DNA of 64,000 nt from Fistulifera solaris (GCA_030295235.1 AP026136.1:248001-312000), one strand, 5' to 3'; shown: positions 31,959 to 42,807, numbered from the stretch's first letter. Notes: a model not told the origin generated them from the sequence alone. Made by a program: numbers and translations.

Positions 31959-34900
31959 TTAGGCAAAAGGGTCAAACGGATTCGTACTTTTTTGCGGAGC
32001 TTGTTGGGAAGGTTGCTGGGAAGGTTGCGGAGCACTAGTGGCATAACTTGTCTGATATTGTGGAGGAGGTGCTTGTCCTTGGTTGTAATGACTATTGTAT
32101 CCTGAATATGGTGCTGTTTGTCCTGCAGGTATAGATGACTGAGCACTCGGTTGTGCATATCCATACCCCGCTGGATTGTATCCTGGGCCGACAGAAGGTG
32201 GGACTTGCGGAGGTGTGGAAGGAGCGTGAGCCAAAGTTGTCGCGTTATTTGCTACTACGGAAGGTTGTGCCACAGGTACAGGGACAATCGTGGGCTGAAA
32301 TGGTGTATCGACTTGTATTGGAGCATGAGCAGTCCCAATCAATCCAGCTCCGCTTGGAGCTGTCCCAGAGACCTGTTGTGCCACATATAATTGTTGGTTA
32401 GCCACTTCGGGAGGGTCGGGTTTGGTAACGGAATCAAATGGGTTTGAACTGGCTACTGTTGGTTGAGAAACTGTCATGCTGTCGAAAATGCCCAACAAGT
32501 CTTCGTTAACTTGGGGTGCCGGTACCGAAGGAACTGTATTTGCCATTGCACCTCGCGGATCAACAATAGGCGGAATGTTGACTATCGTCCCCCGAGCGTT
32601 CGGATGCATCGCAGCATGCATAGTATCAAAAGGAACATTGAACCACAACCTCTGATCGCGTGTCAACTGCGCTACATGTTAGTGATACTGCATGAGAAAA
32701 CAGGCACAATCCGATTGCTCACATTTACTCACCCGGGGCGTAGCGTTATTCCGCAGCTGCCATCTTCGCTGCGCGCAAACTCGTCGCACATTAAACAGCC
32801 GGGATCGATCAACAAGGAGACCGTATACGTCAGTAGCTGCATTTCGAACCTGCTGCACTATTTGTCCCCGCATGTTTTCATAGTTCTTCATCGCTCGGAT
32901 CTTATCGAGCCCATCTGTTGCTTCCGCTATCACGGCAGTTGGTCCATGGTAAAGAAGATTGCGCAAAATCATTAGTGCCTGGTAGCCGTGCTTCCACTGC
33001 ATGCCTCGCGAATCGCGAATGCGCAACCACAGAACAGACATCACATCGGCCAGGATGGTACTGCACTCGAGACACTCTTCGACAAGTTGAGCCACAGCTT
33101 TGGCGTAGTCGCCTTCAAACGGTTTGTTGGATGTCAAGAGCATTGCAGTACGACGACCATTTGACTGAACTACCGCCGATCTCCGAGACAGACTGCTTTG
33201 CGCTAGCTGACGACATACTTTTCGGACATCGAGTAGACCAAAATCTATTTGATGCCTGCGATGATAGTAACAGCACTGCAAGAACAGGGGTGTGTCAGGT
33301 GTATTGAGCGGCTGGCGGCTTCGAATTTCTTCCACACGCCGACTGACAAATTCCGCTAGCATTTGTGTTTGACAAAAGTTCTGCAGTAAGGGCCAAACGG
33401 GGGTGCCTTCACCTTCTCCTGCCGATCGTTTGTGGGCGAGATATTTATTTCGGTCGAGTACGGCCGCCGAATCGCCTGGTGAAACAGAAAGATACCAACG
33501 AACATCTCCAAACATACAAAGGAAGAAAATGGTGAAAGAAATTCGTGCTTCCTCCTCGGCTGCTTCGTTGTGACAAGATTCAACATAAATGTAGTCCGGT
33601 GCCATGGATTTCGCATCCGGTGCTTCCGTGACGGCTAACTGTACTTCCACTTCTTCTACCTCTTCAACATCATTGCTGTCCTGGTTGCTCGACGATCCTT
33701 TTTTCTGCAAAAACATCTTGCCCTTATTCTTGATTTTTGTTCAACGTCGTTTTTACGGCTTTTGTAGCTTTGGCCGCCGTTTCCCCCATATTGGCCAGCG
33801 CGGACTCCCCGTACATGGCTTTTTTATCCGCCTTGACAATGTCCACCAGCTCTTGCGCCAAACACTCGGATGGAGTCGCGGGAGCGCCCGATCCCAGCTG
33901 GCCTACCATTTGTCGTGGAGAAGAAAATTCTCCTTTGACCGTGGTCATGAACAGATCCGGGATACGCTGATTGACGGTATTGGCATCCATGCCCCGCGTT
34001 TCCATGTTGTTGGTGTCCAAATGAATAATGAGAACATCACCCAATCCGTCCGTATAGTCTAGGCGGGACACCACCGGCGACAAGATACCAATCAAATAGG
34101 GATACGGTGCCGCCAGATACTGCCACAAATGAGGTGGCATAACGGGAATGTACAAATGCTGCCATTGGAGCATGCCTTGCGCCAGCATTGCGAGAGCCGC
34201 ATGCGAGCAAGCGGCCAGCCGGGTCGGACTATGGCTTACCATGATGACACGACGTTCCGACAGAAGAGCCGACAAAATGCGGAGGGCATGGGCCACACCC
34301 ACACAGCGTAGTAGGGGCAAAATGGAATTGTTGGCATTCGCCACGATACTAGATTGACTCGACGAAGCGATCAGCAACGCGGTAGGAATCAAGTAGCGAT
34401 TCAGATCGACGGAAGTAAAGATGGGAACGGACAATCCCAGTTCCAGTCCTTCCAACGTTGCGAGCAGAGGAACTCCCTGTTGCTCCGGAGGTCTCGTCTG
34501 ATAGATCCTCGCCAGATGCTGCTGATGATTGACCAAATTGTGCAACAGCCACTTTTGTGGTTCCGTGTGAGCTTGTTGATACGGTGGCATCGTCGCTTGA
34601 TGAGAGGAAATTGCTTGCAACGATTTGAGAATGGAGGCATAGAGCGAATCGGCACCCGCAGCTCGTGTCAATATCACCAGTGCCCGTTCTCCTCGTCGTC
34701 CTACATCGTATCGGGATCGAGCCACCAAATGCGGAGGCAGATACCTTCGTACGTGTCCATGCATGCGGGCGCCAGTGCTGAGCTGTAACGAAAACGTGAA
34801 CTGAAGGAAGGGTGTATTTTGCATCGCGTGGTAGTCGTAACGATTGAGGGGTGACGCTCCTGTCGTGGACGGAGCCGACGACTGATCATATTCCGGAAAC

Positions 34901-35067
34901 GCAAAACTGGCGACTTGTGGAATACTTTTTCGCATCTCTTCCATGAGAGCGTCATCTCGTATGGGAGAAGCGACCCAGAAAGGTTGCGGACACGAGGACG
35001 ACGCCGCCGGATGCGGAACATCCAAAAACAGATCAAAGAGCGGCAGCGGGCTTGCAGGTGCCGCCAT
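31959..35067 (-). CDS. DENN-domain protein fused to an ENTH-like domain with NPF tail
   Basis: DENN modules are usually Rab exchange factors; ENTH modules bind phosphoinositides and clathrin adaptors. The N-terminal part has a uDENN-like region (FWVASPIRDDALMEEM, then FTFSLQLSTGARMHGHVRRY) and a clear cDENN core (LSALLSERRVIMVSHSP, then MLQWQHLYIPVMPPHLWQYL with PYPYLIGI). The next part has a dDENN-like block (SFTIFFLCMFGDVRWYL, TQMLAEFVSRRVEEI), followed by an ENTH/ANTH-like helical domain (ILADVMSVLWLRIRDSRGMQ, KHGYQALMILRNLLYHGP). After a 66-bp intron (32732-32667) comes a Gln/Pro-rich tail with SNPFDS and TNPFDPFA, motifs that bind EH-domain proteins. The DENN and ENTH parts meet at a T5/A5 run (33734-33738); one base fewer joins them. 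One gene is my reading; two adjacent genes would leave a dDENN stranded. Confidence 0.72.
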
Positions 35068-35476
35068 TGCCGCAGGGTCTCTTGGTTGAACGAATTAAAA
35101 TAGGAGATAAATCTCAAGCGAATCAAAACAGAGAGTTGATTAATCGCAATACATTTCTCTCTCGGCTGCTGCCGACGGCGGTTGAAAAATCCAACCGCAA
35201 TCGCCCCCGAATGTCGTACTGGTATCTTTACGATTGGCTAATGAGGAAGTCATTTTTAGGTCTAATTCTAGAATTCTAGAGATTATTCTACAGCCCAATG
35301 GTAAACATTGACGACGACGAAAGAGAAAGATGATATGACCTGGTCGCTTATACCTGGTCGAAGCTCAGAAATGAACAGGAAGTAGCGTTGGCAAACTATC
35401 GAACGATCACCACGACATTTATCACAACTTGTGATTTTTCAAATTATTTTTTATGTTAATAAGGAAAACACCCACC
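35068..35476. other. intergenic region
   Basis: This 409-base spacer lies between two minus-strand genes: the DENN-ENTH start and the 3' end of NmrA-like copy 1. It should hold the DENN-ENTH promoter. A short palindrome around TCTAGAATTCTAGA (about 35266-35282) is present. Confidence 0.4.
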
Positions 35477-36341
35477 TTACATGAGAGTAGCTTCAATAGT
35501 CTGCTTCAACGTCGCGAGCTCCACGCCATAACTCTTCGCCTCGGCGCTCGTATCACAGCCGAGACTTCCCCGAACAGGTTCTCCGAGAAGATGCAGTCCG
35601 AACGAACCCATCAAATCGCCCTTCTCAAGCAGTTCCTGCTCTTGATTCAAAGCTTCCTCGCCAGTGAGCTCAATAAATGTAAACTTTTGTCCCTTGAGCT
35701 CTTCCACCAAAGCAAGTGCTTCACGCCAAGTCACGGTCTCGCCCTGAATGCAGAGTTCACCTCCATTGGCAAACTCCGGATCTGTCAAGGCCCTGGCCAA
35801 AATGAACCCAATATCGCTTCGTTTTGTAAAGGAGTATTTGCCAGTACCACTGTCCACCAATGTTGCCGTCATCTTCTCGAGATTAGCCAAAAGAAGAAAA
35901 TGTAATCCGAGAATAGACCCGTGTAGACGGCAAGAGTTGGAAGACCGACCTTTTCGGCGTGGTCCAAAACAACCTTTTCCCAACAAAAAAGGGAAAGCCC
36001 GGCTTCCAACGACGGTGATCGACACCGTACTGCGAAGGAACGAACAAAGAAGCACCCGCTGCTTTGGCAGCATTGATCATCTTGATCTCTGTGTCGACCA
36101 ATTGCGGTCCTGAAACAGATGAAACGACGACGGAAGCATTCGGCATGGCCTTGACCAGTCCTTCTGTGTCATTGAAGTCTACTTGCTGAACTCTCCATCC
36201 GAGACTTTCAAGCCTCTCGCTTTTCTCTCCGACAGATCGTACCAGGGCGACTTTCTCATCGAAGCCTTCCGTAGTCACGAGGCCCTTGGCCATTTCTTGG
36301 CCAAGGCCCCCCGTGGCGCCAACAAAGTAAAGAACTTTCAT
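35477..36341 (-). CDS. NmrA-like NAD(P)-binding protein, copy 1 (two frame switches)
   Basis: An atypical short-chain dehydrogenase of the NmrA/isoflavone-reductase-like group, about 288 residues. The glycine motif is at the N-terminus (VLYFVGATGGLGQEMAKGL), followed by VSSVSGPQLVDTEIKMINAAKAAG and FVPSQYGVDHRR, a family-typical segment after the Rossmann strands. It is a close paralogue of the gene at 40483-41349, in opposite orientation. Compared with that intact copy, this one is one base short in an A run (35975-35978 on the plus strand) and one base short in a T run (35889-35892), so the reading frame shifts twice. Everything else is preserved. The breaks fit sequencing error better than decay. 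The substrate is unknown; a redox-sensing or reductase role is inferred from the family. Confidence 0.8.
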
Positions 36342-36751
36342 GATTGATTGAATGGGTTATCGGTGTTGCAGACTTGTTTTGCAGTAAAATTGTGAGCACT
36401 TATCGCATTTCTGTTGCGATTTGCTTCTTTGCAAGATGGAAAACCTTTTTCAAACTTTTTCGCGGATATTCTCGTGGCGACATAGTTGTACACCGATCCT
36501 GAGTCCTGAGAATGGTTTTCCGCTGAACTTTCCAGAATGTTCTCGTCTGTCTGTTACCACCGGTACCGGTACTGGTACCGGTACGGTACTGTACCTGCGA
36601 GGGCCTAGAAAGGCCTAGGGCGGGATTTGTACGACAACCGTCCGTACAGCGTCCGCACTCTAGAACCTTTAGGCTCCCCACCAGCTTCAATTCATTCGAA
36701 GACAAAATACCGTGAGCTCTGAATTCGGTTCGCGCACAAGAAATAGGAGCA
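36342..36751. other. intergenic region with a GGTACC array
   Basis: This 410-base spacer lies between NmrA-like copy 1 (its start) and the JmjC gene (its 3' end), both on the minus strand. The palindromic array at 36559-36594 (separate entry) is the only feature seen. Confidence 0.45.
36559..36594. repeat. GGTACC palindromic array, copy 3
   Basis: Units ACCGGTACC, ACTGGTACC and GGTACGGTACTGTACC run together about 220 bases upstream of the NmrA-like copy 1 start codon. The second intact NmrA-like copy has no such array upstream. Confidence 0.75.
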
Positions 36752-38478
36752 CTATTTCAGCTTTTTTAAAAGTCGATCGCGTCCAGACACTTTTACTCGT
36801 TTGGGCTTTGGTGCCGAAGGGTTGCTCAAGGTTTTTCGGCCCTTGTAGACCTTCTCGTCCGGTGGCTCAGTTTGTGACGGGACCCACTCCTCGTCCTTCA
36901 ACAACTCCCGCTCATCGACAAACGATGACATGTCTTCTCGGGCTTTGGATCGCGCTACTCTGACATGGGATGGTAAGGGTTCCGGACGAAGCGACTTGGA
37001 CGAAAGTTTGATTCGAAATTCGCTGGTATCGTTCTCCGGCGGCGAGCTTATTGTTGCTGGACTGTGAGATGTTGCCTTAGGCGGTGCTATTCTCAGACGA
37101 ATTTTCGGTGTCGTAGCTTTGTCGATAGAGCTTGTCAAGACCTTCACTTCCGGGCTCCCCTGACGGTGCTTTATCAGGAGAGATTCCATTTCGGACACTA
37201 CGGTCTATTTGATCTTGAAACATTTTCAGAAAGTCTTCAAACGAAGAGCAGCCATGTTGTTGCAACACATATTCGACAGCTCCAGCAACGGTAGCCATTT
37301 GATCTGTTTCTCCCTCGTCGCTCGTCCACCAAGACTTGATTGCTTTCACGAGATGCGGCAATTCCTCCAATTCCGGTAAGCACACCTTGCCAGCTATCAG
37401 CTTTTCCAGATACATGCCCGCCGCATAGAAATGCAGCGGCTGAAAGAATGGAAATCGAAATCGTTCAGCCAACTTGCTTTGAGCTTCACTTTCGTAAATA
37501 CGAAGCTGCCTTTCGATATCCATCCCGTGCAGAAAATTACCACCAAAGACGAGACTATCTGAGGGTGTGTAGACACTATGAATCCACCCCGCGGGAATGA
37601 TCAACGTTTGATGTTGCGAAAGCGCCACTCGAAGGACGTCGTGGGGATTGGGAATTCGGTCCGCTAAAAAGATATGTGCCTGATCGGAATCATCGAGCCA
37701 CTCCTCGTAGATCTTTAAATTGCGTTCGGATGGAACAATGAGACAAAACTCTTTCGACCCTGACAACACATGATACCAAACGGATGTACCACCAAAGTCA
37801 ATATGAAAATCGGTGTACGATCCGGCGGCACTGGTCAAGCAGTAATACTGCACTGTGGGACGATGCGGCGATGGATGAGGCCAGGCGTGATCGATCCAAT
37901 CCATGTCACGCACAAAGGAAGGACTTTTGACATAGTTGGCGAGGGGTGTTTGACTAAACTCAAAGCTGATTTGGTTCAGTACGCGATGACGCGTCTTTTG
38001 AATGTACTGGGTCGCGGCCCGACGACTGGGTCGAGTTCGTTCGGGAGAGGACGATTCTGCAGTTTTTGTGACAGAATGGATCCGATCTTCGTCTTCGAAG
38101 TAATCTACCAAATCCGCAAAAGTCCATCCCTCCATTTCCTCTTGATATTCTACATCAATGACATGTACGACCTGCGAATAACCGACTACATCGGCTATAT
38201 CGCGAACGGTAATGGCATTTGCAGAGGAACCCATCGGGCAATTGCATTCCGATCGATTCGGGTCGATCGCGGACCAAGACGGGATGTCGTATGGAGAGAG
38301 TTTTCGATTGAAAAGCATTCGCCGTCAATAGTTGACCTTGATCGAGAATTTGCAGCAAATTTATTTGGATGATTCCCTTCGAACTGCGAGGGATATTCGC
38401 ATCGAACAATGGTAGCTTCAAAAAGAGGGAATGTTCTTGTTTGCATACACAGGTTCCTCAGCATGTTCGTCGACCATT
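36752..38478 (-). CDS. JmjC-domain histone lysine demethylase, KDM2/KDM7-like
   Basis: JmjC enzymes remove methyl groups from histone lysines using Fe(II) and 2-oxoglutarate. The core is clear: VLNQISFEFSQTPLANYV, WIDHAWP, then SYTDFHIDFGGTSVWYHVL, giving the HxD iron ligands, and LIIPAGWIHSVYTP, giving the distal His. These lines are those of the KDM2/PHF8 branch. The N-terminal block (GIIQINLLQILDQGQ, then HPVLVRDRPESIGMQLP) also matches that branch and lies in another frame. I join three frames: at an A5 run (38420-38424), at CCC/GGG within 38230-38238, and at a C4 run (37157-37160), the last leading to a basic tail with PKPKRVKVSGRDRLLKK. The start is MVDEHAEEPVY at 38478. No PHD or CXXC finger is seen, unlike animal relatives. 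Confidence 0.83.
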
Positions 38479-38874
38479 TTTATCGCATTCCTTTGTAGTT
38501 ACGGAAACACACTAGAGGTGAATATTGTTTGTCGCAGATATCGACAGGAATAAGCACAAAGGCACTTCCAAATGCAATGGGAAAGAAGAAAAAAACGGTT
38601 GCGCACTGTGAGACGTGCAATTACATTCATAACCTGCAATGCGTAGCTACTGGTACTACGTACTATACTTTGTAAGCTCTTCTACTACGAACGTCTGTCG
38701 CTGCTCCGCGTCGGTATTATCGAACGTCGATGGATGGCGTCGTATGGATCACATCCATCTATCGACACGCAAATCAAAAGATCGTCGATGAATTGATTCT
38801 TCTAACAACATAACAGATACGAAGCATACAAGAGAACGGTCTTTGTTTGACACGAAGTCTCAAACAATCAAACA
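38479..38874. other. divergent promoter region
   Basis: This 396-base spacer lies between the JmjC gene (minus) and the Tim17/22-like gene (plus). A small palindromic stretch, GTACTACGTACTATAC, lies at about 38652-38668. Nothing else is supported. Confidence 0.4.
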
Positions 38875-38886
38875 ATGTGTCGCAAA

Positions 38887-39672
38887 ATGAGGTTCCGTTG
38901 CCCGAGCCTACTATCATCCGTCGTATGTCTACTGGGGCTACTCACACAAACGACTTTCGCGAGAATGTATTACCCAGTGGCAGTAACCGGATACCGTCAC
39001 CGACGAAATTCACCCGGATACCGTCGTTCTTCTGTTTTGCATGTCAGTCGTAAAACAAGACAATCCAAGGATCCTTCCACGATCCTTCCAGAAATGGTCG
39101 ATGCGCCACAGTCGGGTGTCAATGATGCCGAACTTGGTCCGGTCGGGAGGATTGTTGCGGGAGCCGTGGAAGTCGCCGTCAGCACTGGACTCGAATATAT
39201 GTCTGGATTTTTGGGAGGATATACGCTGGGAACGGTCACCGATGTGCCTCGTTTGTTGTTTCGTACGACCAATCAACCCACATTGTTGCGAGAAACGTCG
39301 AGCCGCTTCGTACGAACGCACAGCAAATCCTTGAAATGGGCCAAGACGTGGGGTGGGATCTCGGCGGCCTTTGGTGGTTTCAATGTTCTCATTAAAGTGG
39401 TACGAGGTGGGAAAGAAGATGACTGGAATTCGATCCTTAGTAGTACCGCCGCCGGTGTTTTCTTTGCCCGAAAAGGTACGCGTATATTGGGTTCGAAGCA
39501 TGGCGGAAATACGAGTCGACTCAATCACTTTTGCTTTCTTCGAATTACAGAAGGCCCACAGGGGATGCTACGTGCTGCCGTTCTGTACGGTGGGTTGATG
39601 TATGTCATTCATGGTGGAATGCTGACACGACGTGATCCATCTCGTTATGTCGAAGAACCCATAGACTTTTGA
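38887..39672 (+). CDS. Tim17/Tim22-like membrane protein with signal sequence
   Basis: The Tim17/22/23 family forms protein-import pores or, in plastids, PRAT-type pores. The family's four-helix pattern with glycine-rich faces is visible: LEYMSGFLGGYTLGTVTDVP, KWAKTWGGISAAFGGFNVLIKVV, SILSSTAAGVFFARKG and MLRAAVLYGGLMYVI. The RGGKEDDWNS segment between helices 2 and 3 fits the family's conserved loop. The N-terminus has a hydrophobic signal (LLSSVVCLLGLLTQTTFA) followed by Arg-rich residues, which in a diatom suggests a plastid membrane rather than mitochondria. An ATG four codons upstream (38875) is also possible. The frame is intact. The role is inferred from fold only; this could be a plastid PRAT-type channel or import component. 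Confidence 0.72.
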   Translation: MRFRCPSLLSSVVCLLGLLTQTTFARMYYPVAVTGYRHRRNSPGYRRSSVLHVSRKTRQSKDPSTILPEMVDAPQSGVNDAELGPVGRIVAGAVEVAVSTGLEYMSGFLGGYTLGTVTDVPRLLFRTTNQPTLLRETSSRFVRTHSKSLKWAKTWGGISAAFGGFNVLIKVVRGGKEDDWNSILSSTAAGVFFARKGTRILGSKHGGNTSRLNHFCFLRITEGPQGMLRAAVLYGGLMYVIHGGMLTRRDPSRYVEEPIDF

Positions 39673-40482
39673 AGAAGGGAACATGGATGTTGCCAGTGAG
39701 GACTTCGCGCAATTTGTTTTGGAACAAATGGTCTACGAGACGCGTAGTTTGTGGTATCAAGATATTTGTCAAACAATGTCTGGACTTGAAACGACGCAGC
39801 CAACTGCCTTCTTTAATCGATCTACTCGACATGCACCGTTATCAGACGAGAGAAAGAAATAGTTTGGGGGGAGACTGCAAACGTTAGAAAAAAAACAAAT
39901 GGCAAAATGACATTTGTCGGAAGTAGATACTCCGGAACAAATTTTGAAAGCTATGTGAAGAGAGGAGGTCGAACGTCACAACAAATCACAATAGCGAAGG
40001 AAGCAAAGCATTCAAGGTAAACGTAATATGCTCAGTTTAAGTTTGATGTCCTGGTTTTAAAAATTCTAGTTCCGACGTCGCAAATTTAATTCGGAACCTG
40101 TTGAGCTGCTATGAGGAGTGCCACGATGTATAAGCTGACGTGGACCAAAGATTAATAGCGAAAGCGCTTTGACCTTTGACGCGGACGGGGTATTTTCACT
40201 CACTCACAACAAGTCGCTCACGTGGATGAGGTCATCATGCTGACAAACTAGCAACGATAGCAGACAACAGACAACAGACAGACACGAACATCCGAGAATT
40301 CAATGGATGGAGACCTTTTAAAAAGCAGTTCCATGCAGCACTTTTTCCTCTCGAACAAACCAGAAGTTCCAAGAACATTGTATCTTCGGAAAGTTCTTTC
40401 TGATTCTCTGTGGAACGCAAAGAATAGCCGCAGTTCGATCAGCGCTCACAGTTTGAATCAACGTCATTACTTACGAGCAATC
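39673..40482. other. intergenic region
   Basis: This 810-base spacer lies between two plus-strand genes. The frame open from 40303 upstream of the NmrA-like copy 2 ATG has no match to copy 1 and is probably leader. No RNA gene or mobile element was seen. Confidence 0.45.
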
Positions 40483-41349
40483 ATGAAAGTTCTTTACTTT
40501 GTTGGCGGCACCGGAGGCTTGGGTCAAGAACTGGCCAAGGGCCTCGTGACTGCGGAAGGCTTCGATGACAAGATCGCCCTGGTACGATCGATTGGAGAGA
40601 AAAGCGAGAGGCTTGAAAGTCTCGGATGGAAAGTCCAGCAAGTAGACTTCAATGACGCAGAAAGATTGGTCAATGCCATGCCGAATGCTTCCGTCGTCGT
40701 TTCATCTGTTTCAGGACCGCAATTGGTCGACACAGAGATCAAGATGATCAATGCTGCCAAAGCTGCGGGTGCTTCTTTGTACGTTCCTTCGCAGTACGGT
40801 GTCGATCACCGTCGTTGGAAGCCGGGCTTTCCCTTTTTTGTTGGGAAAAAGGTTGTTTTGGACCACGCCGAAAAGGTCGGTCTTCCCACTCTTGCCGTGT
40901 ACACGGGTCTATTCTCGGATTACATTTTCTTCTTCTTGGCTAATCTTGAGAAGATGACGGCGACATTGGTGGACAGTGGTACTGGCAAATACTCATTTAC
41001 AAAACGAAGCGATATTGGGTTCATTTTGGCCAGGGCCTTGACAGAACCGGAGTTTGCCAATGGAGGCGACCTATCTGTTCAGGCTGAGACTATGACTTGG
41101 CGTGAAGCACTTGCTTTGGTGGAAGAGATCAAAGGTCAAAAGTTTACATTCATTGAGTTGACTAGTCAAGAAGCCTTAGAGAAGGAGCAGGAGCTGCTCC
41201 AGGGCGGTGATTTGTTGGGTGCATTCCGATTGCATCTACTCGGAGAACCGGTCCGGGGAAGTCTTGGTAGCGACACCAGCGAAGGCGCAAAGAGCTATGA
41301 TGTGGAGCTTGAAACGTTAAAGCAGACTCTCAAAGCAACCCTTAAGTGA
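40483..41349 (+). CDS. NmrA-like NAD(P)-binding protein, copy 2 (intact)
   Basis: A 288-residue, uninterrupted paralogue of the gene at 35477-36341, read in the opposite direction. The glycine motif is VLYFVGGTGGLGQELAKGL; VSSVSGPQLVDTEIK and FVPSQYGVDHRRWKPGFPFF are shared residue for residue with copy 1 apart from single changes. The middle, LFSDYIFFFLANLEKMTATL, keeps the frame that copy 1 loses. I chose ATG 40483 because copy 1 begins at the same residue and similarity stops there. The duplication appears limited to the coding sequence: leaders and tails do not match. The function is probably NAD(P)H-dependent reduction or redox sensing; the substrate is unknown. Confidence 0.85.
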   Translation: MKVLYFVGGTGGLGQELAKGLVTAEGFDDKIALVRSIGEKSERLESLGWKVQQVDFNDAERLVNAMPNASVVVSSVSGPQLVDTEIKMINAAKAAGASLYVPSQYGVDHRRWKPGFPFFVGKKVVLDHAEKVGLPTLAVYTGLFSDYIFFFLANLEKMTATLVDSGTGKYSFTKRSDIGFILARALTEPEFANGGDLSVQAETMTWREALALVEEIKGQKFTFIELTSQEALEKEQELLQGGDLLGAFRLHLLGEPVRGSLGSDTSEGAKSYDVELETLKQTLKATLK

Positions 41350-41602
41350 GGCGGCACGTTTCGGCATTTGCTGTCCGGAGCAAAAACCCTTCCGTAAGAT
41401 TCTGCCATGCCCATGAGCATCTATTTGTAATATGTAAGCATAATAAAGTCATTAAATTCACGTAATCAGCATGCTAAATTAATAATTTCTACGCATCTAC
41501 ATTGCTCGGTCAGAAAGGATGAATTTGGAAGGCGCGCTTGGTCAATACTACGAAAACGATTAACGATGATACAAAACAAAGGAACGGCAGGGCTTCCGCA
41601 AA

Positions 41603-42370
41603 TCAAATTTCAACGCGCTCACTTTGGATGATCAAATCAGACATGGAGGTGCCATAATTATGCGCAAACGATTCCAGAACGCCATAATACTCGTCAAACG
41701 ACAAATAGCCAGGCACGTCCATGTCGCGGGGAAGGTCTGGAAGAATTTTACGCACAAACGAACGAAAATGGGCGGGATGAACCAACTTTCCTTCGTGATT
41801 TGGAAAAAACATCTCTTCTTCAATTGCATTCTCAATGCAATGCTTGCTGTTTTCGTACTCCCGCTCTTTCAAGTTCTTGTTCTTGTTGGTACTCTTGGGG
41901 CCATACAAAAATCGCTTCTCGTCTTCTGCTAACGAACGATGACTTGGAATAGAAAATACACTCACGTCTTCGAAAAAGCTAACTCGACGAGTGGGAGGGC
42001 TGAAGAAACTGTCGCGATCGCACATGAAGTCATCCGCAAACCGCAGCGGAACTTGAATCGGCGCCGCAGCAAGGCCCACGACAAGTTTGGCTGCCAGATC
42101 GCCGCCCCGAGGCATTGCTGGGCTTAGCGCAGCAGGCGACGGGTGAAAATCACCAATTTTCCAGACAGGCACAGGCGAAATGTCACCAGAGACACTTTCC
42201 GGGGCATTTGATTTTAAGTCAGACGTTACAACATCGTCTTTGGCGTCGAATCGAAAACGCAAAGAAGCCCACACCTTGCGGAAAGGCCGAATCGATCGAC
42301 GATGCTTCACGGTCGTCTTCTGATGACTTTGGGGACGTAGTAGGCACTTAAGGTGGCGGGAAACTTTCAT
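41603..42370 (-). CDS. diatom hypothetical protein with VSFFEDV-type motif
   Basis: I do not recognise a family. The 255-residue protein has a basic N-terminus (MKVSRHLKCLLRPQSHQK), a polar middle, then TRRVSFFEDVSVFSIPSHRSLAEDEKRFLYG. That last segment resembles a short module (hydrophobic V-x-F, then IPxH, then a Tyr/Trp preceded by acidic residues) that I recall from many uncharacterised diatom proteins. The C-terminal part (HPAHFRSFVRKILPDLPRD, GYLSFDEYYGVLESFAHNYG) is predicted helical. No signal peptide or membrane segment is present. The frame is intact; the first in-frame ATG is at 42370. It is tail to tail with NmrA-like copy 2. The role is unknown. Confidence 0.55.
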   Translation of the reverse strand: MKVSRHLKCLLRPQSHQKTTVKHRRSIRPFRKVWASLRFRFDAKDDVVTSDLKSNAPESVSGDISPVPVWKIGDFHPSPAALSPAMPRGGDLAAKLVVGLAAAPIQVPLRFADDFMCDRDSFFSPPTRRVSFFEDVSVFSIPSHRSLAEDEKRFLYGPKSTNKNKNLKEREYENSKHCIENAIEEEMFFPNHEGKLVHPAHFRSFVRKILPDLPRDMDVPGYLSFDEYYGVLESFAHNYGTSMSDLIIQSERVEI

Positions 42371-42388
42371 TATTGTTGATGATATCAA

Positions 42389-42807
42389 GAACCAATAAAA
42401 GTGTGTCTTTTTTCGTTTTTTGTGCCGAAAGACCAGAACACGCTTGCTGCCGAGGACGGACGCAGTACAGACACTTCAACAATAACTATACGACATCACT
42501 TCTCAACCTATTTGTACACTATGCGATATTGTCGTTCTGTTTTCAGTTACGCTTTCTCCGTGATAAGGAAGCACCCTCTCGCTGCTCCGTTTACATCTCA
42601 GAGGGAAAGGACGCAGCCAGCGACGAGTGAATCACATCATTGTTTATTTTGCAATTTCTATTAGAATTACCACTTCTTCATTTTGGATCTCCCCTTCGAA
42701 GTTGCTTGCTACCAGGTCGAGCGAACGTGGACGTAGACTGCTTCAATTGTCGTTGGTTTTCAACAAATTTCAAGTTGTATTTGTCATCTCACATTGAATA
42801 TTGAGCA
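42389..42807. other. divergent promoter region
   Basis: This spacer of about 420 bases lies between the diatom hypothetical gene (minus) and the RING-CH/MYND gene (plus). No repeat or RNA gene is seen. Confidence 0.4.

Noticed and set aside
33716-33740. DENN and ENTH parts as two separate genes
   Set aside because: The ENTH frame begins with a dDENN-like block that belongs to the upstream gene, and only 7 bases separate the two frames.
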